Of a stretch of DNA of 64,000 nt, positions 41,501 through 52,246 are shown piece after piece. Source of the stretch: Bolinopsis microptera (Eukaryota; Ctenophora; Tentaculata; Lobata; Bolinopsidae); assembly GCF_026151205.1 (NCBI RefSeq), contig NC_087078.1, forward strand, positions 17,129,118 to 17,193,117. Reading direction: 5' to 3'. Under the pieces are notes generated by a model that made no database searches, was not told the DNA's origin, and saw only the letters and a list, made by a program, of their open reading frames with translations. Positions within the stretch are counted from its first letter, which is position 1. Each line of letters opens with the position of its first letter. A program made the translations under genes and the position numbers.

Positions 41501-44500
41501 TGTAAAATTCTTATAAAGGGATCTGTGAAAGTGCAGTGTTTGTTAATCCTAATTGTCGAATATGTTAAGACTTTGTACCTACATTTGCAATCTATTTCCA
41601 GTTATGTTGCTCAGGGAAGAATGCTATTAAACTTAAAAGCTGCGAAATACGAACTCAAACACCTAAGATTGATGGTGATCATGAAGACATAAAAACGACG
41701 TATCTCGAGGCGACCCTTTTGCGCTTGTGACTCGACTAAAAGTTTGGTTTCGGCGTTTTACGGCCATCCACAAAGAAGTAGAACTTGTCTCACACCAATA
41801 AATGTAATAGATTCATGTATTATTTTAATAAGTTTTATACTAGTCGAGTCACAAGCGGATCGCCTCGAGATACCTCGTTTTTATGTCTACATGATCACCA
41901 TCAATCTTAAGATTCTACACTGGATTATCTTTGGGTGCAGGTGACTGCAGATTAATACCATTACCAACTGACTTGTCAATTTCATATTTAACATCAGCTC
42001 ATCATAACTTGAATACCTAAATACCTTGTCGACAATCTTGTTAGGCACAGCATGAATATTCTAGATTTAAGTAGCTTCTTAGTCACAATTATTAAAACCT
42101 AGTCTTGGTTCTGGCCAACAAATTGTAATCTTATCATTTTATGCAACAAAGAGTAAATAATTTCAAAGAGTAAATAAATTGACTGTAATTTTGATAGTGT
42201 TTGTTATAGTACAATCTTTAGCGGGTAATCGCTGTGTTGTGTTATTTTCTACGTCCACGTTTGATAATTTCTTTGTTGATTAATCTACTTTAATACACGA
42301 TAACATGGATACGATAATGCACTGCGTTTTAAGATGATGATCGAAATTTTGCCACAAAGCAATATTACCTACCAACAGTCATTTCCACATCATTTCCTCC
42401 AGCATCCATCAATTTCGTATTGATTATAATAATCAGTTAAAACTTCAACAGAATTATTACAATACCAAACCTGCAGACATATTTAGCTTTCTTGCTGTCA
42501 GGCTGCATCATATCAGAGATATCAGACTCTCCCTCACTAGAGTGACTAGCAGTACTGCTTGGTGCAGGAGAGGGGGGAACTGAAAGCGCCACGTTGCTGT
42601 CGGGGGTGCACTGCGCGCCGTGGGTTTGTACTGTCATCACTGTTATACTGTCTCCCGTGTTGCATATCACGGAGTCTTTTAGCTTCAGGCTGAGGTTTTA
42701 GTGGGTTATATGAGTTAGAGTCAAAATTTGTTAATTCAGAGGTATGTATGTGCACGATTATCGACATAACACCGTCCTAAAAACTGTACTGACGAGTCTT
42801 ACCTTAACAGAGGAGAGAAGGGAGGGTAAGGGGGCTGCATGTCTTACCTCAACAGAGGAGAGAAGGGAGGGTAAGGGGGCTGCATGTCTTACCTCAACAG
42901 AGGAGAGAAGGGAGGGTAAGGGGGCTGCATGTCTTACCTTAACAGAGGAGAGAAGGGAGGGTAAGGGGGCTGCATGTCTTACCTTAACAGAGGAGAGAAG
43001 GGAGGGTAGGGGGGCTGCATGTCTTACCTTAACAGAGGAGAGAAGGGAGGGTAAGGGGGCTGCATGTCGTATTTGAAGTGAACAAAGTAGGCGTCACTCT
43101 GTAAGTCGTGCTGAGTACGCAAAATACGGTCAGGGGAAGGGAAGATAGACACATAACATTGTCGAGAACTTGAGATCTCTTCAAGTCTCACTTCAGCTCC
43201 GTGGACTACTAGTCTGTCATTCCTGAGATGCAACTTGTTCTAGAACTTTCTAAGAAAATTTTACAGTTCACTCGAAACATCTCATCTCTAATAGACATAT
43301 TTCAGACGAATGATGAAAAGTAATGATATGTATTATAGCGGAAGCAGAACATGCCAATTAATTAATTAACTAATTAATTAATTAACATGCCAATTTAAAA
43401 GCAGTATAATTATAAAGTATCTTACTCAGCAGCTTCACATATGACTAATTGTAAATCAGAGGTGATAGTCTCGCCCACAAACAGGGGATACGTCCACAGC
43501 TTTTGCAATGGGCTTCCTGTAGAGATACAATATCTTTCAGAAATAACGTTGGTTTTAGAAATTTAGATACTCAAACTGATATAATCTATTGAAAGTATGG
43601 CCTTTAAAGAGGCCTGTGCTCTTTCGTTTAAATCCTATTTAAATGCACAAATGTAAACATTCCATCCCCCAGCTTTTTGTTTTTTGTTGACTGCAGCACT
43701 TAATACACTCAGTGAAATAGTACCTCCCGACCGAACCCTCTCCGTATATATTAAGACTAGGTCACTATATTACAGATATTCTTACGTTGTAAAATATAAA
43801 CACACTTGAATTTGACTCATTACAACACAACAAGCATGACGTTCGAAAGTTAAATCTTACCGAGATCAAATCTCCAGATGTAGAGAGTGTAAGTGTAAAG
43901 AGAATGTAAAATATCTACTTCACTTGGTTCTACCTGAGGATGTTTGGGAACGGTTACCTTTAACTAGAACCATGGGCATCAGAACCATCATGGCCATGGA
44001 AAAGAATAAGAAATTATTTATTCTCTCATAGAGAGAAAATTCAAACCATGCTTCGAGGTGTCATAATTCCACTTACTTCTAAAAAAAACTACAAATTACA
44101 TATAAAAAACCTACAAATTACGAACTCTATAAAAACATGGCAAACAATATAATTTAAAACATCAATGATTACCTGGCAGAGATACGAAATGAGATGAATA
44201 CCATCCTTGAGGAACCCCAGCAGTACATGTCCCTTCAGCAGAGCCTGATGGGTGTCTATAATGCTCTTCAAGGGGAAGTAGTACCAAGGTTTCCGTGGTT
44301 CACACAACCTCACTTCTCTCTCTGGGGGACCTGATCCTCCAGTCACCTGGATTAAAGGGTTTTATAGTTATTATCAGGTGATAAATTATTCATTATCAGG
44401 TGATTAATTATTCATTATCATCTGATTATCATCTGATCATCAATATACATGATTATCTTTGAATACCTGTGATCAATTATTTCACGTACAGTCATCAGTT

Positions 44501-44636
44501 AGCAGGGATTCAACAAAAGAGATAAAAAAGCACAGGATATAAAAGTTATTACTGATAAAATGAAATTATGACTAACCCTTCCACCAAGCTGTCTGTTGTA
44601 TAATTTGGATACAATATTGACATTCTTACTGGTCAT
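35524..44636 (-). CDS. DCAF15: DCAF15 homologue, CRL4 substrate receptor, 10 exons
   Basis: DCAF15 is a DDB1-CUL4 associated factor that presents substrates for ubiquitination. Exons, in gene order: 44577-44642 (ATG 44636), 44173-44346, 43861-43933, 43426-43516, 43028-43222, 42471-42689, 39551-39737, 39053-39107, 38111-38197, 35524-36317. All are GT-AG with consistent phases and give 644 aa, against 600 in human. Matching landmarks: HVLLGFLKDGIHLISY (human HIFLGFSKCGRYVLSY), YTYTLYIWRFDL, FVHFKYDMQPPYPPF, LKLKDSVICNTGDSITVM, a Ser/Pro-rich acidic linker, TTSLIHGSLRP, and the C-terminal LSLRDYDVRLLEVCQGSS and SWNVNTGSATTMEIL. Exons 7-9 lie in the fast-evolving linker and are supported by phase rather than similarity. 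An upstream exon may precede 44642. Introns are rich in minisatellites, but the frame is intact. Confidence 0.92.
36794..37171. mobile_element. MITE with GGGGTCGTTCACATATTACG ends
   Basis: The left end ggggtcgttcacatattacg and right end cgtaatatgtgaacgacccc are perfect inverted repeats, extending to about 26 bp. The flanking ttg on both sides is a possible 3-bp target duplication. It is about 378 bp long with no coding capacity; internal g-runs separate repeated gattacg phrases. It lies in the last DCAF15 intron. Confidence 0.9.
38245..38830. repeat. 9-bp minisatellite (gtacatact)n with 180-bp higher-order period
   Basis: About 585 bp of gtacatact/gtacatacc units lie in the DCAF15 intron, just upstream of the 38111-38197 exon's acceptor. 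A variant block containing tgtatatactg recurs at 38539 and 38719, exactly 180 bp (20 units) apart. Because 9 is a multiple of 3, several frames on both strands stay open; none is a gene. Confidence 0.97.
40244..40360. promoter_or_regulatory. Array of six CACGTG E-boxes
   Basis: CACGTG occurs at 40244, 40293, 40305, 40317, 40329 and 40355. The central four sit exactly 12 bp apart in a gctaggacacgt/gctaggtcacgt tandem repeat. Several read gtcacgtg, close to the TFE/MITF/USF-preferred site. It is intronic in DCAF15. It may be an enhancer for bHLH-ZIP factors or simply a minisatellite; sequence alone cannot decide. Confidence 0.45.
40981..41172. repeat. 14-bp GC-rich minisatellite (ggtaccggccgtgt)n
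   Basis: Twelve or so units of gtaccggccgtgtg and variants, with GC content far above the flanks. It contains many KpnI-like ggtacc palindromes. Open frames reading VPAVWYRP are artefacts. Confidence 0.95.
41664..41909. repeat. Inverted repeat with ~70-bp arms
   Basis: taagattgatggtgatcatg followed by gacataaaaacgacgtatct and cgaggcga (41664-41738) is inverted at 41841-41909 with a few mismatches. The spacer is about 100 bp. Probably a small MITE-like foldback element; no target duplication was determined. Confidence 0.85.
42796..43065. repeat. DCAF15: 45-bp minisatellite, six copies, spanning a DCAF15 splice donor
   Basis: Six near-identical 45-bp units, each starting gtcttacct(t/c)aacagagg, begin at 42796, 42841, 42886, 42931, 42976 and 43021. 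On the minus strand each unit contains the 3' end of the exon at 43028-43222 together with its donor (ctgttaag|gtaaga). The coding exon ends in the first unit; the other five lie in the intron and repeat the donor context. Reading through the first donor meets TAA, so only the first donor keeps the protein frame open. Confidence 0.95.
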
Positions 44637-44642
44637 TTGCAC

Positions 44643-45489
44643 CTAGAGACAAATTTTAAATAACAACATTTACAGTTCTTTAAGTTGTATTTCCTAAAGT
44701 TGTATATGTTTTCAACAAAGAATACTGGGGGCCGGGGGGGGGGGGGCAAAAGTCAGTACACACGACACATTGGGTCTTATAGCATAGCCATGATTCATAT
44801 TTGAGACCAATAACTTTGCAAATGGTATTTTGTTACTGCTCATTCGAGAATTCCGTCACCATTTTAAAATTCAACTCTTACTCCACACACAATTCAATCA
44901 ACATTGAATTGCCTGTACTTTTGTATGCGAATATGCAAGAAATTCCATTTTAAGACATTGCAATGTCTTAAAATGGAACGCATTGCATTGCAATGTAATT
45001 TTTTATTAAATGTAGAATATGATCTTGAAAAATGACACAAAACGTATTTATAATCCGTTCCGGAGTTAGGTAATCATGTGATAGCGTGCTACAACACGGT
45101 AATCAGGCTTTCTTCACGATTCTCAAAGTGCAGGTACTGTTCAGTTCCTTGATATCTCAGTCATCTGAGTAGCTAGAGCTCCCTTTGTTATGATTTTATC
45201 TAATTTTGTATATTCCTCGAATGAGTGATAATAGGAAGTCATTTCAACAGAAAATATTATTTACTCAGTGACTGAAACAACAGAACCCTTTGAACAGAAT
45301 TTTAATTGCCTGGCAATATTTAACACATTGTTCTGCAGTTCTGTTACTGAATGTAAAAATCTGCTGGGGAGCGGTATTGGAGGTATGCTGTAAAGCTGAC
45401 ATTATCAAGCAGCTACAAAGAATCAATGAGTTATTCACGAATTGCAAATCAAAGCTGAAATTGTATTTAACACACACATTGTGGAGAAG
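44643..45489. other. 5' flank of DCAF15, with a 36-bp perfect palindrome
   Basis: 44943-44978 reads ttccattttaagacattg joined to its exact reverse complement. A poly-G run lies at about 44731-44745. The region probably holds the DCAF15 5' end and promoter; no TATA or further coding exon could be supported. Confidence 0.5.
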
Positions 45490-45920
45490 GTTACCTTCAC
45501 CCCGGCTGTATTTCTCACAACTAGAGGCATGTCTAAAGGTTGCAAGCGGTTTGTTAACAGACTAGCGGATCTTATGGCTAGAAAGAAGAGTGAAAGATAA
45601 TGTAACATGATAAGGCATGTGAGATTCGTAATGTTGAGAGGCAAGAAGATGGAAAACAAATTAGGAATACAAATTTTAAAGAATATAAATTTGAATTTTC
45701 GATATTTATTACAAATTATACACATCATAGATAACCATAAAAGCCGCGCATCGGCTGATTGCCTCAATTTGAATTAATGATAATTTCATTCGACAGAAGC
45801 TAAATGAAGGCAGCTCAAAATGCCAAGATCAACGACTCGAGTGCCATTATTACTGGGTGGCGCGCGCTCAGCCTGTCATTCCGCCGAATCTCTCTACTCT
45901 AATCTCTATGTTTATGAGAC
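45490..45920 (+). pseudogene. Degraded retroelement polymerase C-terminus
   Basis: The frame [20 protein letters not shown] followed by [16 protein letters not shown] (about 45492-45597) resembles a conserved C-terminal motif seen in many invertebrate retroelement polymerases (FTPLVF...TGGMG...KRLA). About 250 bp later GWRALSLSFRRISLL (about 45855) echoes the GWLRCRLSFSLLRS segment that follows it in those proteins. Stops separate the parts. Family assignment is tentative. An antisense frame over the same bases is taken as a shadow. Confidence 0.45.
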
Positions 45921-46882
45921 AAAGCTACTTGTCTATGTTACTGAAGGAAGTTGGGACAAACTCTAAAGATGAAATACGTACCCTAATGCAGGACAGGGAT
46001 ATATGGAGGGGGTTATCTGGCGTAGATCAGATTTAGTTCCGACATAGTAGTAGTAGTAGTAATAATAAATAATAATAAATTAATGTTATTTTTATACAGC
46101 ACCAAAAGGTTAAATAATTTAAATTTAACCCTTATGCTCAGCTGTAAATGATACTTAAGTTAACGAGAGTGTGCATCTTTGCCTTAGGTGAAACAAGAAA
46201 CTGTTCAGAAAACAGACGTTAAAAACTGTTAATAAAATCGTGACTAAATAAGGCAGATGCACCTAACAAGCAGGCTTAGCAGGTTTTCTAACAGAGGACT
46301 TGAGGAAAGGATGATGACTGCAAGAAATCACAGTATGAAACTCATCAGCCTATCAAATGTAAAAATCAGGATAATAAAAATGAAATTCCCTAAAATATTA
46401 AAAATTCTATAAAAATTCTATAGAAATTCTATAGACTCCAAATATACAAACAATCTGAATACTCCAATATACAATAAAAATTGATAGAAAGAGATTACTG
46501 CAGAACAGTAACTGACGATAAAAATTATATCTGAAGATCCAATACAGTCATACCAAACAATCTGGGCAACATAAAAGTAGAGACGGTGAAATAAAGAGAG
46601 GAAAAAAATGCTCTAGTACTTGAGACAAAATACAAAGAATAAGGTAGCTTTCTCCCGGGTGCCAACCCAAAAAATGTTGGTGTCCCAGGATAGAGCCTCC
46701 TCTTCTGACCTACAATACAATTTTGATGGCAGACACAATGAAACGCAAAAAAGATTATTATCTTAAATGTTGCCCAAAAATCCTTGAAAATTAAAAGCCT
46801 AAAATAATTTAATTTAAAGCGTAAAAATGACCTGCTATAGATGTAAATTGTTTTTTAAAACCTTCTATAATGGATAAGTTAC
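45921..46882. other. No gene; probable 3' tail of the downstream LINE
   Basis: Contains a tagtagtagtaataata run (46046-46080) followed by tttttatacagcacc, a phrase common in LINE 3' tails. The remainder up to 46882 is likely the 3' UTR of the minus-strand LINE copy. No coding sequence seen. Confidence 0.45.
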
Positions 46883-48107
46883 TCAGTACAAATCAAAGGA
46901 CTTTCTAAACAGGTGAGCTTTAAGTTTTCCCTTAAAGTCCTTGATGTTTACACATTTCCTGATTTCTTGAGGAAGATTGTTCCATAATCTTGGAGCAGAT
47001 GAAGAGAAGGCTCTGGGTGGACTGTTTATGGGGCAATGAAGAGACACATCTCTGCCACCACTGGAATTGTACTTGACAAGGTTTGACAGGTATGAAGGTG
47101 CTAGCCCATGGAGCAGTTTGAAAGTTAGCAGGAGTATTTTAAATTCAATACGTTCTTGTACCTTGAGCCAATGAAGTTCTTTTAAGTAGGGCTCAACTTC
47201 TTCTCTCCTCTTTAGACCTTTAACTAAGCGGCATGCTCTGTTTTGCAGAGATTGTAGCTGTTTCAAAACAGAATGATTCGTTCCAAAGTAAAGTACATTG
47301 CAGTAGTCAAGGGAACTAATAACAAGAGATTGTACGATGATTTGCATTTGGGCTTCAGAGAGGAATGGTTTCATCTTTGAAATGTTTCGCATCTTGTGGC
47401 AGTTTGCAGCTTTGAGCTTCTTTATTTGAGGATTTAGAGACAGTGAGGAATCCAATGTAAAGCCAAGGTTTTTAGTAACATTAACGAGTCTTATACAGAC
47501 AGAAGGTTTAAGGAAGACACCACCAATTTCTAATTCCGACAATAAACGTTTTGAACCAAAAACTATAATCTCCGTTTTTGTAGGATTCAGTAGAAGGAAG
47601 TGATCTGTCATCCAGCTCTCAATTTCTTGAAAGCAGGAAGGCAGGTCTTCGCTAAGGACCTCATATTCTGTAGCAGACGAAAATATAATAATAATAAATA
47701 AATACAACTTTTATAAACCGCCTTATAGCTAAATCATATAACTCGATATAATTTAATCCTGGAGATAAACTCCAGTGCTTTCTAAAGCGGCTCTTACATT
47801 AACTGAGCTTAGTTTAATTGAAAATTAGACATGACAAGTTCATTTTACCTATGTAAATGCAAAATCAATCAAATGCTAGAGAAAAGAAGTATGTTTTGTA
47901 AATCTGATGATCATCAGCATAGCCATGGATCAGAAATTGCTTTGATTTTACAGAAGAATAAATGGAGCGGATGTAGATATTGAACAACACAGGGCCAAGG
48001 TAATAGCCTGGGGTTCCCAGGTAAGTGCCAATATTAACTTTCTTGAACGCCTTTTCACCGATTGGCCCAGTTGTCCTAGTCAGTCGCACCCTACTACTAA
48101 ACGGCAC
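46883..48107 (-). pseudogene. 5'-truncated CR1/L2-like LINE RT
   Basis: Minus strand. The upstream part (48107-47865) has LGPVLFNIYIRSIYSS and the catalytic YADD in HGYADDHQIYK. The second frame (47707-46883) continues LPSCFQEIESWMTDHFLLLN, PTKTEIIVFGSK, KNLGFTLDSSLSLNPQI, ISSLDYCNVLYFG, and ends PRLWNNLPQEIRKC...FKGKLKAHLF. This order is typical of CR1/L2/jockey-group RT C-termini. The endonuclease and N-terminal RT are missing. About 150 bp of unrelated AT-rich sequence (47708-47864) interrupts the frame between the parts. Inactive. Confidence 0.85.
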
Positions 48108-49112
48108 GTGATGGTTTGTGTTTTAATGCTTATTAATTTAAACGATTATTCAGTTATTTGGTTATAAATTAAAAGTCATATTTCCTTTTATTAATCACGG
48201 CTCGACCATTCAGTCATGCCAGATGTTGAGGCAACCAGCTCCCGTAGTTCAATAATTGGAGACCAAATAAATATAGAAATTCAAACAATATACACATGAT
48301 ATAGCAATGACCCTATATAGAAATTCTTTAAAAATTGAACACATTTTAAAAACTGAGGTAAAAAATAAAACCCTTTGTAATAATATTATATAACAAATTC
48401 ACATCACAACAAAAAGCAGTTTGAGCCCCATCCAACAAGCACTCCATGACCTTTTAGGGTTTAGGAGTGTTGATCAGGTTAAGGTCCAAATCACCTGTTG
48501 CCGTGGGTGGAAGAGTTCTGGTACCTCTGTACCCCCTGATAGAGATTATACAAATAATACCAAATAAATGTAAATTAATCGAAGTTCACAATTCATCGTC
48601 ATAACATATATATATTATAATAATCAATAATGTTCGATCAATAAGTTTATTCTGACGATACCGGCCCTCTATATAGAGGGGACTTCTGATAGCTATCAGA
48701 AGTCTCATAATAAAGTCTGACAATGGTGATGATGTTTATGTAATTATTCTTAATTTAGTCTAATTTAATAATTCCTTTCCACTTTCCCTGTTATTGATGA
48801 TGGAGTAAATGTATATGTGAATATTACATTTTTGATATTTCAAATAATGTTGATAGAAAGGGACCATTTTCGTTATCTGTCAATTGTGTTCTGTCAATTG
48901 AAAAATTTTATTTTATTGAATAATGAATATATTATTAAATTGTTTAAATGACTTAATACAATATATATATTTGTTAATGGCAATTATTTCAAAATAAGAA
49001 AATTAATAAAATTGCAATTTTTGTTTTAAATTTTTTTGTTTCACTTAAAATAATTACAATTGCAAAATTGGTTTTTAATTTTGAGTTTAAACTCTAAAGC
49101 ATGAGTAACTTT
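48108..49112. other. No gene; two adjacent perfect palindromes
   Basis: ccctctatatagaggg (48665-48680, 16 bp) is followed directly by gacttctgatagctatcaga plus agtc (48681-48704, 24 bp). Both are perfect palindromes. Otherwise this is AT-rich non-coding sequence. Confidence 0.6.
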
Positions 49113-49401
49113 GTCATACGTTGTATGACCCGCCGCGCACGAAGTGCGCGCGGCTCCCCCTGTAGTGAAGCGACCGTGGGGGTCACCACGTGATACAATG
49201 CCATGTGTAGTCAAACGCGTCGCCAAAAGTTGCTCTCGTCCAATGAAATTGCTGCATTATGTAAGCCAAGCTCCGCATATGAATATATGTAATTCAATTA
49301 TGCATACTGACTTGCAAAATGCAGCGATTTCATTGGACGAGAGCAACTGTTGGCGACGTTTGGCTACAAATGGCAGCATTTGATCGAAAACCTGGTTTCA
49401 G

Positions 49402-49438
<37 letters not shown>

Positions 49439-50109
49439 TGTGTATAAACATTCAACAATCAACGAGCGTGCAAAATGATTCGAATATAAAAACTCGATCT
49501 TAGAGATTTTTCTTAAATGTAAAACAAAAAAGTTCCCAACAGTTGAAACCAATTTAAATTGATTTATTTTCGGACACTGATTCCAAATCACTCCAATGAC
49601 ATAAGGTTAAAATTGGTAGCGCGATGCACTACTGGGTCGCGCCGTGCATTTTCTCGTATGCAGATCGGCGAGATGCAAAGGATTGATTGTAGCGCGATGC
49701 GTTACTGTGCCGCGCCGCGCACTCAATGAGGCTTCTCACAGCCTCTAGATCGGCGAAATGCGCTACTGTGTCGCGCCGAGCTGCGATGAATTGACATCGT
49801 CAATTAAAGGATTGACATTGTGAATCAAGGTTAAAATGATATCCTAGCAAAATATTGGCAAAAACTGTTCCAATTCCAATCGTGACCCCAGTTTTAAAAA
49901 ATTAGTTCCATAATTATCGCTTGACATAGTCAATTAAGGGTTAGGATTTTCAAAATATAATTGTTGACCTTAGCGTTCACATAGCCATGTGTATACGCGC
50001 TACTTGTATCACGTGGTGACCCCCACGGTCGCTTCACTATAGTGTAGCGTCTTCGACGCTACATGGGGAGCCGCGCACTTCGTGCGCGGCGGGTCATACA
50101 ACGTATGAC
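49113..50109. mobile_element. Foldback/MITE element with a nested hairpin
   Basis: The left end gtcatacgttgtatgacccg, cgcgcacgaagtgcgcg and agcgaccgtgggggtcacca is inverted at 50005-50109 (tgacccccacggtcgcttca ... gtatgac). The left arm lacks a short gtgtagcgtcttcgacgcta-like stretch found in the right. Inside, gtcgccaaaagttgctctcg at 49206 and its inverted copy ending near 49362 form a second, nested hairpin with about 40-bp arms. A poly-C run of about 38 bases follows at 49401. About 70-bp GC-rich repeats (gcgcgatgc, actgtgtcgcgccg) lie at 49618-49790. No coding capacity. Confidence 0.85.
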
Positions 50110-51498
50110 AACGCGCTACTGCAAGCGAGAGGGCTCTGGTTAGAACAAACCTTAGCGCCGTACAGTTTCTGTGGTAAAAAACGAATTGATGGTTTAACCT
50201 TATATGTATCGTAGAATGGCGTGATTTACTCACATCGCTAAGCATTTGGATGGATAATTAGCATACGCCATACAAGGATCAAGTGACCTTCAAACATGAC
50301 TACCAGCTACATCATGTAACCATAGCTCTGAAATAAATAAATTCAAAATTGCTCTACATAGAAACATGTGGCCTGATCTTATCATACTGCAGTGGTCCCC
50401 AGGGGTTCGGTAAAGCCCTTACAGCAACTGGGTCTTTTTACCAGTCACAATAAAAATGTTCATGCCTGTACTGTCATAATATAAACTGTAATCAACTGTT
50501 TAAAAATTAGATAGCTTTTGCTAAAATTTTAAATTTTAAGTCATAGAGCAATCTACTCAATTTTCCAATTTTATAATTTAAGAATAATATTTTACCCTAA
50601 CTATGATGTGGTGGAATTTCATACTTAACTAAAATTCAACTTTGAAATAGATTATCAGTGACAACAAAGTTATAGTTCAAGACATCCATTTTGCGCAGTG
50701 TTTCCAATATTAGAATTTATGATAAGTATTGATTGAATAATATAAGATGTTCAATGTTGTAGAGTGATTTCAAGAGTAGTGGTCCACAGGGGTCCGAAAA
50801 AGCCGTACAGGCACTTGGGTCCTTATCCTTGTCACTAGTCCCAATTGGATTCACTTTACACAAAACATGAACGTCTACAATTTAGACGTACACATTGGCA
50901 CGATATTTATTAGAAAGCAAACAGTATAAAATAATACGTGCGTGCGCGGCTTGAGCCGCGCCGCATAACAATTTATGCGTTTAGGGGCTGGAGTACGCGT
51001 ATTTACAGATTAATGAATTGTTGCATTGTAAATATTTAAAGTTGACGATATATTATGATTTAATAGTAAATTTTTCAAAGCTGGCTTTGGACTTAGGTAA
51101 AATTATAATTTATTTATTTAAAAGAAAAAACCACGGATAGTTTTAAATTTACATAGTCGTATAACTATAATCAAGTTAATCCTGTTTTCAAGAATGCGCG
51201 GCTTTGGCGGCCAGTTATTGACTTGTACATAAAATTGAATTTTAAACAGAAATGTGAATGTATTAAAATTTAAAACTTTCAAAACGGAGGCTTATAAATA
51301 TTATTATATTATGATTGTAAAATAAAGGATAAAATTTTAAATTTGTTTCACTATAATTGGTAATAAATTTAACTTTTGTTTTATTAACTTTTGTTTTATT
51401 ATATTATGTTTTTGTTAGGGATTGGGTCATATTAGGGTTTAGCCGTTTAGAGTTACTGGTTAGGATCACTGATCAGATTTGAGGGTTAGGATTTCAAA
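50110..51498. other. No gene; one diverged direct repeat
   Basis: agtggtccccaggggttcgg (50391) and agtggtccacaggggtccga (50777) begin about 60-bp related blocks about 386 bp apart. The rest is AT-rich with no coding signal. Confidence 0.5.
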
Positions 51499-51967
51499 TA
51501 GTGAAGTCAATCACGATCAAGATATTTAATCCCGGGATTCTAGAATCCCGACCAAAAAATCCCGCGATTTCCTGAAAATCGGGATTCCCGAAAGCAAATG
51601 GTGCTCATCTTTATATGAGGTCCCATTTTCTGTAATGAAACATCATGTTTATGATATGACCCAACTTTAAATTTCACTATAAATATTATGATTATAACTG
51701 ATTGCCAATGGTTGGTAATTATAGCAAATAATTTCTCCTTTGCTATGCTCAGAGCTATTTTGTGGTAACCCATGGAGCTAAAGTTCAAAGCAAAAATGAT
51801 AATTACCAAAACATTTGTACACTTTATAACACAAAACGGGACTTCAAAATGAGCTCCATTTGCTTTATGCAATCCCGATTTTTGGGGAATCCTGGGAAAT
51901 TCCCGGTTTTATTTCCTGATTTTCGGGACTCCGGGATTGATTATTTTGATCAGGATTGACTTCACTA
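51499..51967. mobile_element. Palindromic MITE-like element, 469 bp
   Basis: tagtgaagtcaatcacgatc at the left edge mirrors gatcaggattgacttcacta at the right edge. The arms of about 110 bp include cccgggattctagaatcccg, cgggattcccgaaa and caaatgg. Arm mismatches are common, so the copy is old. No coding capacity. Confidence 0.8.
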
Positions 51968-52246
51968 AACTGCAGTTCTGGTTTCAGGTTTGCAATACAT
52001 ACATTGAACTGGGTCGTCTTGATCTCCTTAAATTAGAACAGGAGATTGGTTCAATGAAATTGGTCCATAAATGACTGCATAAACAAAATTTTTAACTACT
52101 GTAAAGTGTAAAAATCCAAAACACTGTACGAAATGAATAGATAAAAACCCCGTTTCCTGTAGATATAAAACTGGTTTTGAAAAGCAAATCAAAACTAAGC
52201 CCAAAAACTTAAAAAGACTAGTATAATCATAATAATAATGAAAATG

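Larger units (their letters stand above)
39738..42470. other. Large DCAF15 intron, several repeats, no nested gene seen
   Basis: This intron of about 2.7 kb holds a CACGTG array (40293-40334), a GC-rich 14-bp minisatellite (40981-41172) and an inverted repeat (41664-41909). Between them is AT-rich sequence with tacacatag/acaca-type simple repeats (40490-40640). Plus-strand frames in it show no recognisable domain. Confidence 0.6.

Noticed and set aside
42744-43076. 110-codon plus-strand frame with repeated LTEERREGKGAAC
   Set aside because: It is antisense to the DCAF15 45-bp minisatellite. The minus strand carries the real exon.
45435-45767. Minus-strand frame with [20 protein letters not shown] as a coding exon
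   Set aside because: The same bases read on the plus strand give a recognisable retroelement motif ([21 protein letters not shown]), which is the better explanation.
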